This document shows, in pieces, positions 38,001 through 49,028 of a stretch of 64,000 nt of DNA. The stretch is from Panagrolaimus kolymaensis (lineage: Eukaryota > Nematoda > Chromadorea > Rhabditida > Panagrolaimidae), in contig JAJQJQ010000014.1 of the NCBI GenBank assembly GCA_028622995.1, forward strand, positions 3,472,001 to 3,536,000, written 5' to 3'. How positions within the stretch are numbered: position 1 is the first letter of the stretch; every line of letters begins with the position of its first letter. Made by a program: the position numbers and the translations under genes. The notes under the pieces were generated by a model. It saw nothing but the letters and a program-made list of their open reading frames with translations. It searched no databases and was not told the DNA's origin.

Positions 38001-41000
38001 TTTAACTTTTATTCATTCACCAACCATTTCTTAACAAAATGGCCTGCTTTTATTAATAACTTATTACCTCTGTCACACACGAAAATTGTTCAAAATAGAA
38101 TTAAATAAAAGGATTCGATTTTGGCTTAATTTTTAGGTATCCAAATGTTTTTTAACTTTTATGCATTCACCAACCATTTCTTAACAAAATGGCCTGCTTT
38201 TATTAATAACTTATTACCTCTGTCACACACGAAAATTGTTCAAAATAGAATTAAATAAAAGGATTCGATTTTGGCTTAATTTTTAGGTATCCAAATGTTT
38301 TTTAACTTTTATGCATTCACCAACCATTTCTTAACAAAATGTCCTGCTTTTATTAATAACTTATTACCTCTGTCACACACGAAAATTGTTCAAAATAGAA
38401 TTAAATAAAAGGATTCGATTTTGGCTTAATTTTTAGGTATCCAAATGTTTTTTAACTTTTATGCATTCACCAACCATTTCTTAACAAAATGGCCTGCTTT
38501 TATTAATAACTTATGACCGTCGTCACACACGAAAATTGTTCAAAATAGAATTAAATAAAAGGATTAGATTTTGGCTTAATTTTTAGGTATCCAAATGTTT
38601 TTTAACTTTTATGCATTCACCAACCATTTCTTAACAAAATGGCCTGCTTTTATTAATAACTTATTACCTCTGTCACACACGAAAATTGTTCAAAATAGAA
38701 TTAAATAAAAGGATTCGATTTTGGCTTAATTTTTAGGTATCCAAATGTTTTTTAACTTTTATGCATTCACCAACCATTTCTTAACAAAATGGCCTGCTTT
38801 TATTAATAACTTATTACCTCTGTCACACACGAAAATTGTTCAAAATAGAATTAAATAAAAGGATTCGATTTTGGCTTAATTTTTAGGTATCCAAATGTTT
38901 TTTAACTTTTATGCATTCACCAACCATTTCTTAACAAAATGGCCTGCTTTTATTAATAACTTATGACCGTCGTCACACACGAAAATTGTTCAAAATAGAA
39001 TTAAATAAAAGGATTAGATTTTGGCTTAATTTTTAGGTATCCAAATGTTTTTTAACTTTTATGCATTCACCAACCATTTCTTAACAAAATGGCCTGCTTT
39101 TATTAATAACTTATTACCTCTGTCACACACGAAAATTGTTCAAAATAGAATTAAATAAAAGGATTAGATTTTGGCTTAATTTTTAGGTATCCAAATGTTT
39201 TTTAACTTTTATGCATTCACCAACCATTTCTTAACAAAATGGCCTGCTTTTATTAATAACTTATTACCTCTGTCACACACGAAAATTGTTCAAAATAGAA
39301 TTAAATAAAAGGATTCGATTTTGGCTTAATTTTTAGGTATCCAAATGTTTTTTAACTTTTATGCATTCACCAACCATTTCTTAACAAAATGGCCTGCTTT
39401 TATTAATAACTTATTACCTCTGTCACACACGAAAATTGTTCAAAATAGAATTAAATAAAAGGATTAGATTTTGGCTTAATTTTTAGGTATCCAAATGTTT
39501 TTTAACTTTTATTCATTCACCAACCATTTCTTAACAAAATGGCCTGCTTTTATTAATAACTTATTACCTCTGTCACACACGAAAATTGTTCAAAATAGAA
39601 TTAAATAAAAGGATTCGATTTTGGCTTAATTTTTAGGTATCCAAATGTTTTTTAACTTTTATGCATTCACCAACCATTTCTTAACAAAATGGCCTGCTTT
39701 TATTAATAACTTATTACCTCTGTCACACACGAAAATTGTTCAAAATAGAATTAAATAAAAGGATTCGATTTTGGCTTAATTTTTAGGTATCCAAATGTTT
39801 TTTAACTTTTATGCATTCACCAACCATTTCTTAACAAAATGTCCTGCTTTTATTAATAACTTATTACCTCTGTCACACACGAAAATTGTTCAAAATAGAA
39901 TTAAATAAAAGGATTCGATTTTGGCTTAATTTTTAGGTATCCAAATGTTTTTTAACTTTTATGCATTCACCAACCATTTCTTAACAAAATGGCCTGCTTT
40001 TATTAATAACTTATGACCGTCGTCACACACGAAAATTGTTCAAAATAGAATTAAATAAAAGGATTAGATTTTGGCTTAATTTTTAGGTATCCAAATGTTT
40101 TTTAACTTTTATGCATTCACCAACCATTTCTTAACAAAATGGCCTGCTTTTATTAATAACTTATTACCTCTGTCACACACGAAAATTGTTCAAAATAGAA
40201 TTAAATAAAAGGATTCGATTTTGGCTTAATTTTTAGGTATCCAAATGTTTTTTAACTTTTATGCATTCACCAACCATTTCTTAACAAAATGGCCTGCTTT
40301 TATTAATAACTTATTACCTCTGTCACACACGAAAATTGTTCAAAATAGAATTAAATAAAAGGATTCGATTTTGGCTTAATTTTTAGGTATCCAAATGTTT
40401 TTTAACTTTTATGCATTCACCAACCATTTCTTAACAAAATGGCCTGCTTTTATTAATAACTTATGACCGTCGTCACACACGAAAATTGTTCAAAATAGAA
40501 TTAAATAAAAGGATTAGATTTTGGCTTAATTTTTAGGTATCCAAATGTTTTTTAACTTTTATGCATTCACCAACCATTTCTTAACAAAATGGCCTGCTTT
40601 TATTAATAACTTATTACCTCTGTCACACACGAAAATTGTTCAAAATAGAATTAAATAAAAGGATTCGATTTTGGCTTAATTTTTAGGTATCCAAATGTTT
40701 TTTAACTTTTATGCATTCACCAACCATTTCTTAACAAAATGGCCTGCTTTTATTAATAACTTATGACCGTCGTCACACACGAAAATTGTTCAAAATAGAA
40801 TTAAATAAAAGGATTCGATTTTGGCTTAATTTTTAGGTATCCAAATGTTTTTTAACTTTTATGCATTCACCAACCATTTCTTAACAAAATGGCCTGCTTT
40901 TATTAATAACTTATGACCGTCGTCACACACGAAAATTGTTCAAAATAGAATTAAATAAAAGGATTCGATTTTGGCTTAATTTTTAGGTATCCAAATGTTT

Positions 41001-43965
41001 TTTAACTTTTATGCATTCACAAACCATTTCTTAACAAAATGGCCTGCTTTTATTAATAACTTATGACCGTCGTCACACACGAAAATTGTTCAAAATAGAA
41101 TTAAATAAAAGGATTCGATTTTGGCTTAATTTTTAGGTATCCAAATGTTTTTTAACTTTTATGCATTCACAAACCATTTCTTAACAAAATGGCCTGCTTT
41201 TATTAATAACTTATGACCGTCGTCACACACGAAAATTGTTCAAAATAGAATTAAATAAAAGGATTCGATTTTGGCTTAATTTTTAGGTATCCAAATGTTT
41301 TTTAACTTTTATCCATTCACCAAACATTTCTTAACAAAATGGCCTGCTTTTATTAATAACTTATTACCGTCGTCACACACGAAAATTGTTCAAAATAGAA
41401 TTAAATAAAAGGATTCGATTTTGGCTTAATATTTAGGTTTCCAAATGTTTTTTAACTTTTATGCATTCACAAACCATTTCTTAACAAAATGGCCTGCTTT
41501 TATTAATAACTTATGACCGTCGTCACACACGAAAATTGTTCAAAATAGAATTAAATAAAAGGATTCGATTTTGGCTTAATATTTTGGTTTCCAAATGTTT
41601 TTTAACTTTTATGCATTCACAAACCATTTCTTAACAAAATGGCCTGCTTTTATTAATAACTTATTACCGTCGTCACACACGAAAATTGTTCAAAATAGAA
41701 TTAAATAAAAGGATTCGATTTTGGCTTAATTTTTAGGTATCCAAATGTTTTTTAACTTTTATCCATTCACCAAACATTTCTTAACAAAATGGCCTGCTTT
41801 TATTAATAACTTATTACCGTCGTCACACACGAAAATTGTTCAAAATAGAATTAAATAAAAGGATTCGATTTTGGCTTAATATTTAGGTTTCCAAATGTTT
41901 TTTAACTTTTATGCATTCACAAACCATTTCTTAACAAAATGGCCTGCTTTTATTAATAACTTATGACCGTCGTCACACACGAAAATTGTTCAAAATAGAA
42001 TTAAATAAAAGGATTCGATTTTGGCTTAATTTTTAGGTATCCAAATGTTTTTTAACTTTTATGCATTCACCAACCATTTCTTAACAAAATGGCCTGCTTT
42101 TATTAATAACTTATTACCGTCGTCACACACGAAAATTGTTCAAAATAGAATTAAATAAAAGGATTCGATTTTGGCTTAATATTTAGGTTTCCAAATGTTT
42201 TTTAACTTTTATGCATTCACAAACCATTTCTTAACAAAATGGCCTGCTTTTATTAATAACTTATGACCGTCGTCACACACGAAAATTGTTCAAAATAGAA
42301 TTAAATAAAAGGATTCGATTTTGGCTTAATATTTTGGTTTCCAAATGTTTTTTAACTTTTATGCATTCACAAACCATTTCTTAACAAAATGGCCTGCTTT
42401 TATTAATAACTTATTACCGTCGTCACACACGAAAATTGTTCAAAATAGAATTAAATAAAAGGATTCGATTTTGGCTTAATTTTTAGGTATCCAAATGTTT
42501 TTTAACTTTTATGCATTCACCAACCATTTCTTAACAAAATGGCCTGCTTTTATTAATAACTTATGACCGTCGTCACACACGAAAATTGTTCAAAATAGAA
42601 TTAAATAAAAGGATTCGATTTTGGCTTAATTTTTAGGTATCCAAATGTTTTTTAACTTTTATGCATTCACCAACCATTTCTTAACAAAATGGCCTGCTTT
42701 TATTAATAACTTATGACCGTCGTCACACACGAAAATTGTTCAAAATAGAATTAAATAAAAGGATTCGATTTTGGCTTAATATTTTGGTTTCCAAATGTTT
42801 TTTAACTTTTATGCATTCACAAACCATTTCTTAACAAAATGGCCTGCTTTTATTAATAACTTATTACCGTCGTCACACACGAAAATTGTTCAAAATAGAA
42901 TTAAATAAAAGGATTCGATTTTGGCTTAATTTTTAGGTATCCAAATGTTTTTTAACTTTTATGCATTCACCAACCATTTCTTAACAAAATGGCCTGCTTT
43001 TATTAATAACTTATGACCGTCGTCACACACGAAAATTGTTCAAAATAGAATTAAATAAAAGGATTCGATTTTGGCTTAATTTTTAGGTATCCAAATGTTT
43101 TTTAACTTTTATGCATTCACCAACCATTTCTTAACAAAATGGCCTGCTTTTATTAATAACTTATTACCTCTGTCACACACGAAAATTGTTCAAAATAGAA
43201 TTAAATAAAAGGATTCGATTTTGGCTTAATTTTTAGGTATCCAAATGTTTTTTAACTTTTATGCATTCACCAACCATTTCTTAACAAAATGGCCTGCTTT
43301 TATTAATAACTTATGACCTCTGTCACACACGAAAATTGTTCAAAATAGAATTAAATAAAAGGATTCGATTTTGGCTTAATTTTTAGGTATCCAAATGTTT
43401 TTTAACTTTTATGCATTCACCAACCATTTCTTAACAAAATGGCCTGCTTTTATTAATAACTTATTACCTCTGTCACACACGAAAATTGTTCAAAATAGAA
43501 TTAAATAAAAGGATTAGATTTTGGCTTAATTTTTAGGTATCCAAATGTTTTTTAACTTTTATGCATTCACCAACCATTTCTTAACAAAATGGCCTGCTTT
43601 TATTAATAACTTATTACCTCTGTCACACACGAAAATTGTTCAAAATAGAATTAAATAAAAGGATTCGATTTTGGCTTATCTTTTAGGTATCCAAATGTTT
43701 TTTAACTTTTATGCATTCACCAACCATTTCTTAACAAAATGGCCTGCTTTTATTAATAACTTATGACCTTCGTCACACACGAAAATAGCTCAAAATAAAA
43801 TTGAATAACAGGATTCGATTTTGCCACAATTTTTAGGTATCAAAATGTTTTTTACCTTTTATGCATTCAGCATCCATTTCTTAACAAAATGGCTTGATTT
43901 TATTAATAACTTAAGACCGTCGTCAGACACTAAAATTATTAAAAATAAAATTAAATATAATCAGT
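23051..43965. repeat. Satellite array, 150-bp monomer, about 140 copies
   Basis: The same sequence returns every 150 bases. For example, GGTATCCAAATGTTTTTTAA occurs at 23060, 23210, 23360 and so on to the degenerate last copy at 43836. The distance is accounted for by 138 periods of 150 bases, one short period of 73, and three 1-base insertions, giving about 140 copies. Monomers are nearly identical but differ at diagnostic sites: GACCGTCGTC or TACCTCTGTC, GGATTCGAT or GGATTAGAT, CACCAACC or CACCAAAC, AATAGAATTAAAT or AATAAAATTAATT. The last one or two monomers (43.78-43.96 kb) are clearly decayed. No open frame of note crosses a monomer. Tandem arrays of this size are usually heterochromatic or centromere-related; here that is only inference. 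Confidence 0.98.
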
Positions 43966-44391
43966 TTTGCAATTTATTAAATTAATTTTAACGATTTTAA
44001 TTTTAAGTAACATTATAATTTTTTTATTTTTGTACAATACATTTCGCTGAAGAATATTACCTCCAGCCAGCAAGGAAAAAAGACTGTAAAATCAAAGAAT
44101 TTGAAAATTCCACTAGGAAATTTCTTTTAGTTTACGTCTTTATATCTTAATAGAAGAAAGAATATTCACCCGGGATTTTGATAAAAATGCTCAAATGAAT
44201 AGAATCCTTCGAAAAAGATAACCTTGTTTTATTCTAACTTTAAATTTGTAGTCATTTGTTATAAAAAATACGAAAAAATGAAACATAAATTTTATTTCAA
44301 ACAAAACATCAAATAAAATTTTAAAAAAAGGGCGCATAAAGTGACAAATAAATAGATATTCAAAAACATAGTTTAAATGGAAAAGTTTTCT
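43966..44391. other. AT-rich spacer between satellite and finger gene
   Basis: No coding sequence was found. It is the 3' flank of the minus-strand gene ending at 44392. Confidence 0.5.
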
Positions 44392-46571
44392 TTATTTCTT
44401 TTTCTTGTTAACCGTTTTAGCGATTTTTTCCATGGGAGGATTTTTTGGGAAGCCATTTGAATCATATATTCGAGGTCTGCAAATGTGATCGTTTTCGTAA
44501 ATTACAAAATATTCTTCTTCTCCATTTTTATTTTCTTCAAGCTTTGCTTTTACATACTTAGTATGAGGATTGCATTTATAACAAATATATAATCCTTTTT
44601 TCTCTTTGTTTAACACATAGCATAAGTCTCTATTTTCAGGATGAAATATAATTAAATGTGCATTTGGTTCGCCTTCCTTATTTGGTTTTAATTCATAATC
44701 AAGTTTCTTAAGAACTACAATCTTTTTTATTTCAGGTTTATATGTTTGTAAACAACCAGGAGCATGGTTTAAATGATTAACCATTATACATTCTTCACCT
44801 TGATCATTATTTTGTATTCTTGCTTTACATCTTTGATCTGGTTGTGGCTGTAATTTTTTACATGGTACACAATAATATCTATTACAGCTTTTGTAATATT
44901 TATAACACTTTGATCTATCGTTTGAAACAAATATATATAAATAAATTCTTGGTTTACCCTTGGTATTGGAATGAAAGACAAAATAAGGTTGACGAATAAT
45001 TTTTGGCTTTACCCAAATATCTCCCCTAAAAATTGATAATATAAAATAACTTTTTGCTCTAATATAATATAAAAAAAATTTTAAAATGAAGTTAATTTTT
45101 TTTACTACTTACGGGCCACTGAAATTATCATCATTAACTTCTTCTAAAATTTCATCAATTGAATTAATTTGATTTGTATTAGATTCTTCGTCGTCTTCAT
45201 CATTTTCGCTGATGTCATTCTCTTCATCACATTCGTCGCTGATCCCATTGTCATCATCTTCACTTTCAGCATCATCGCTTGAGTCGGGGTTAGCCGGATC
45301 AGAAGAAATTAATTTTGTTCCACGTTTACGCAAATTGTATCTATTGCAAACAACAGCGGTGTAATCATCAATGGCATGTAATGTGGGAGCCACAATACCT
45401 TCTACCAAAGTTTCATGAACTGGTAGAAGATTTCTAAAAAAGAAAAAATAATGTGTATAGTCAATAAACTTTTATATATGTGAAAAACTTACTCAGATTC
45501 ATCTTCTTCGATAGTATTTTTAGATTGCTTATTGGAAGTTATCGCTGTTTCGATTTGGCAGCTATTTGGGCTTTGTTTGTCTCCATCGCATTCATCGACG
45601 ACATCTTCTGTTTTAATAATTGGAGAATTTCTTAGAGGTTGGTTATGGGACTGATTTTGATTCATTTCTGGTAAAAATGGTGGTGGTGAAATGGGAGTGG
45701 AATTCTTGCTTGTTTTTTGCTTTTTTGATGGCGGTCTATAAAAGTATTATTTTTATAATTTTTAAAATGCAAATTTAGTGAAAGAAAATTCCTTTCAAAA
45801 TCAAAAGAAATGCTTACTCGTTTTCATTTTCTTCTTTGTCGTCGTTGGTTTCTCTTTTAATAACTTCAAAAACAATTTCATCGACTTTCTTTGATTTTAA
45901 AAATTTTATGAAATTTGTTTTTTCTCTACCAGTAAATAAATTTCCCAAATCCATCAAAAGTTGCTTAAAAAATACCTTTGGAATTGGGCTGTTTGAAATT
46001 GTATCGCAAAGAGGGTTCAAGAATCGTTCATTAAAAATATCATTTGATTTTTTTGGAGAAAGCTAAAAAAGTTTTTTAAATGGGAATGTAAACCATATAT
46101 TTTACCTTTGTATTTAATTTTGAAATAAAAGTGAAAACTTTCTTACAAGTTTTTTCTTTATCAAAAACCATGGCGAAGTTGTCAATATTTTTGTTATCAA
46201 ATACGCATAAAATGTGCTAAAAAATTAAAAATTAAAAAAAGTATAAAATATATAATTTACTTACTTTTTTTTGAATGGATAAACTTTCAAATGAAACAGA
46301 AAATGGCTTGAAATCATCTAAACAAAAAAAAAATAGGAATTTAAAAAAAATATTAAAATCAAACTTTATTTTTACCTTCAATTTTGGATGAAATTGTTAA
46401 ATGTTTAGTAATTTCATTGGCAGAAAGCTCAAAAATTCCTAGATCCTCAATTCTTAAATCCCTCGTGATAATCAATAAATGTTTCTTTTCATTCTAAAAT
46501 TATTTCGTTAACATTTTGAAATATAAATTTAAAAAATATTTTACCGCTAAAAATCCAAAGGTTTCTTCCAT
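44392..46571 (-). CDS. PH-like, acidic, two-finger C2HC nuclear protein (paralogue A)
   Basis: Eight exons on the minus strand: 46545-46571, 46376-46493, 46265-46317, 46106-46216, 45818-46062, 45493-45735, 45113-45433 and 44392-45025. They join in frame to 583 residues with ATG at 46571 (MEETFGFLA). Residues 1-103 alternate predicted strands (HLLIITRDL, LGIFELS, FSVSFESLS, HILCVFD) and end in a helix (CKKVFTFIS), a layout like a PH/EVH1 fold (inference). A helical part (residues about 104-185) follows, then PPSKKQK (nuclear signal), YNLRKRGTKL, a long Asp/Glu stretch and two C2HC finger modules: CVPC with an unusual H-x3-C close, and CYKC with HIC. It is paralogous to 49029-51352 (same exon lengths of 27 and 111 bases for exons 1 and 4) and to the six-finger gene at 2786. 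Likely a chromatin or DNA-binding protein. Confidence 0.85.
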
Positions 46572-46905
46572 TTTTGAAATAAATAAAAGTAAACTTCCGA
46601 GAATACAAGAAATGAGTTGTAAAAAGAGAAAGTAAATGAAGCTTTTTTGATTAATGAAAAAATTTAAAAAAGTTTTTGGTAAACAACCTTCTATTTTTTG
46701 AAGTTGACTAAGTGCTTCCTGAAGCCATTTTCCCTTTCTAAAAGTCAGTGACATTTTACATTTCTCGTTGGGACAAAAAGAAATAATATAAATTTCTAAT
46801 AGAGTTGCTAGCGCGCCCAATTTCCAAAAAAAAACATGGCGCTACCATTGAGCTCTAAAAATTGATGAAAGCAATTATTTGGAAAATAAAAAAAAATTAA
46901 ACTTA
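46572..46905. promoter_or_regulatory. Upstream region of paralogue A, conserved with paralogue B
   Basis: Minus-strand sequence around 46670-46790 (TTTTGGTAAACAAC, GCTTCCTGAAG and CATTTTCCCTTTCT on the plus strand) has matching pieces upstream of paralogue B at 51440-51560. The two genes were therefore duplicated with at least 200 bases of 5' flank, which probably carries the promoter or the acceptor for a spliced leader. Confidence 0.5.
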
Positions 46906-47260
46906 TCGCTTTCAATTCCTTCTAATCTTTGAGTTTCTTCTTTAACAAAAACGAAATCTTCCACTTTTCTCTTTTTTAAATACTTTAAAAATACATATTT
47001 TTCTTTTCTTTCATAAGCATTCCATAAATCCTTTAAAATTTGTTTGAAAATCATTTCTGGAATTAAAGTATCATTTATAGTTTTACAAAGTGAAGTCAAA
47101 AATCTATCAAAAACTTCGTTTCGGGCTTCTTCCTGTGAAAGCTAAAACAAACACTTTAAAAAAAGAAGTAATTAATGAAGCAAATAATTTACCTAGCAAT
47201 TGTCTTTTGAAAAGATATCATTGTGATTTTTCTTTATTCTCTTTGGGACAAAAATTAAAG
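46906..47260 (-). pseudogene. Broken third copy of the PH-like/finger family (exons 4-5 only)
   Basis: Exon 5-like sequence at 46906-47141 is preceded by a good TTTTAG acceptor. It translates LSQEEARNEVFDRFLTSLCK onward and matches TPLCKTINKTL and DLWNAYE of paralogue B. Its donor, GAGTAAG in the paralogues, reads GATAAG, so one base is lost and splicing should fail. Upstream, only the last part of exon 4 survives (47193-about 47230, donor GTAAAT). It is joined directly to sequence that resembles the far 5' flank of genes A and B (TTTGGGAC on the plus strand). A deletion therefore removed exons 1-3. No finger exons follow; gene A begins 335 bases further on. Confidence 0.75.
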
Positions 47261-47600
47261 AAAAAAGTTAACTTAAATATTCAAAAAAAAAAACACATCA
47301 AAATGGCGAATAATAGGCGGCCATAAATTTTTTAACAAATATTAAGAAAAAAATTAATGGCTTATTATTGTTTGCCATTTTTAATAATCAAGGTCAAAAA
47401 AATAACGTCGTTAAAGTATTCTCTAACACTTTTAATATTTAAAAAAATGAAGAGAATGAAAAACTATTATAATGGGAAAGGTTGCAAAAATTATAACCTG
47501 AATACCTTTCTATTAAAATCAGCAATGATTTTGGTTTTTGAAAAATATCTCCAAAATATTTTTATATTTTGGAAAAAAACAAACAAACAAATATTATTTT
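47240..47600. repeat. Dispersed repeat, copy 4 (first segment)
   Basis: Collinear with 17690-18000, for example GTTAACTTAAATATTCAAAA, GCGGCCATAAATTTTTTAAC and CTCTAACACTTTTAATATTT. The second segment of the same repeat is at 48390-48545, beyond the secreted-peptide gene. Confidence 0.65.
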
Positions 47601-47712
47601 TGTCAATAGCGAATTTTTATTGATTTTTCGTTCTATATGAATCTAGTTTTGTCAAGAGAAAATGATATATGTAGTTATAATTTATTTTTTTTAAACAAAA
47701 AACATCAAAGTT

Positions 47713-48295
47713 TTAATTTGGAGAGTAAACGCAACACTTTTCATTTCCAACTTGGGCACAAGTTTTTCCATCTTTACAGCTACTTTCTGTGCATTGAGTT
47801 CGGCAAAAAACAGGTTTTACCTATAAAATATAAAACCTTTAATTCAACAATGAAAAACTTGGAGGAAAAAAAGGACTTGAAAGCAAATTTATTTTTAAAG
47901 AAAAATTCTTTATATTCAAATTTTTCTTACCCTACGAATCCCAAGATGAATTGGAGCCTAAAAATTAAAACACAAATAATTTAAAAACTTTTTAAGAAAC
48001 TTTTTTTTTAAGCTCACATAGCAATCACCATTTTCACAAAAAGCTCGTCCAGGACATTGCTCATTTGATTCGCAATAAACTAATTCAGGAGTATCAACCT
48101 TTGGAGAAGGAGCAGTAAAAGTAGCTGGGACATGTTGGCCACCATGGTGATGATTTGGTGGCTTGTTGGTGATCTAATATAAATTTCCTTGTTTATTTCA
48201 TCCCCCACTATTCTTAATTAAAAAAAACTTACGGGCTTAATCCAAGCTGAAATACTTGCAAAAAGACAGAAAAAAGCAAAAAGAACCAATTTCAT
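47713..48295 (-). CDS. Small secreted cysteine-rich protein, four exons
   Basis: Exons 48233-48295, 48018-48173, 47931-47957 and 47713-47820 join at phase 0 each to 117 residues. ATG at 48295 starts a signal peptide (MKLVLFAFFCLFASISA). A His/Pro linker with NHHHGGQH follows, then a cysteine module YCESNEQCPGRAFCENGDCY. After a 9-codon exon comes a second cysteine block (VFCRTQC, SSC, KTC, EKCC). The first block resembles EB or knottin-type modules of nematode secreted proteins. All introns begin GTAAG or GTGAG and end in TAG. The role is unknown; a secreted structural or defence peptide is possible. The gene sits between two halves of a repeat that are contiguous at 17.7-18.2 kb. A TATA-like box lies about 70 bases upstream (near 48366). 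Confidence 0.75.
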
Positions 48296-48389
48296 GTTTG
48301 TAGATTTGATTTTGAAAGCGTTGACTTTAGTAGATTTTAATTTTTTTAATATTTCGTCTAGCGTCTTTTATATCTAAAAATTTCAAACC

Positions 48390-48545
48390 AAAAAAGCATT
48401 CAAAAATGAATATTTCATTATTTTTAATGGAGGTGGCAATCTTTAAGAGAGACACATTTTGATTTAAAATACCAATGGAAAAAATAAATAACAAAGGAGA
48501 TTTTAGAGAAAATTATTAATGCTAAAAGATGAAACACATAAAACC
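48390..48545. repeat. Dispersed repeat, copy 4 (second segment)
   Basis: Matches 18045-18180: GCATTCAAAAATGAATATTT, TTTTGATTTAAAATACCAAT and a following TAAATGCTAAA-like piece. Separated from the first segment by the secreted-protein gene. Confidence 0.65.
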
Positions 48546-49028
48546 AAGGTGCTCATGGAACAAATAAAATAGTGTTGTAAAAAAGAAAGAAAATCTATTG
48601 AATTTAATGTTTAAAAAGCTTTCCGTAAGAAAAAAAACTTGTAACTACGCCATATAATTCCCTATTTATAAAAGACGAAAAGGCATAAAAAATGGAAAAC
48701 AAAGAAAATTTTAAACATTTTTTTCAAACTTTAAACTTTGCTCGCTTTTAATTTAACAGAAGTAAAATTATAGTTGAGTAAGAAGTGGTGACGATAAATT
48801 AAAAAAAAGACTATGTATGCATTTCTCCTAATCAATTTTGGGATTTCTTCATTTAACTTTTAAACATATGATAATATCTTTGCATTATTTATTTTAACTT
48901 AAATATTTAAAATTTTGCCAAATAATAATTTCAAAAACTCCAAATTTTATTTTAAATACATAAATCATCAAACCAAAAATAGAAAAGTTTTTAAAAATAA
49001 AGAGATAAATATAAAAAAAGACGGACAT
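48546..49028. other. AT-rich spacer
   Basis: No supported exon; 3' flank of paralogue B. Confidence 0.45.

Noticed and set aside
23051..43965. Regularly spaced repeats suggesting a CRISPR array
   Set aside because: There are no unique spacers; the whole 150-base unit is repeated, and the genome is eukaryotic with introns. It is a satellite.
46500..46820. 106-codon minus-strand frame (GALATLLEIY onward) ending past the start of paralogue A
   Set aside because: It overlaps the first exon and the first intron of paralogue A. The matching stretch upstream of paralogue B is interrupted, so it is 5' flank, not protein.
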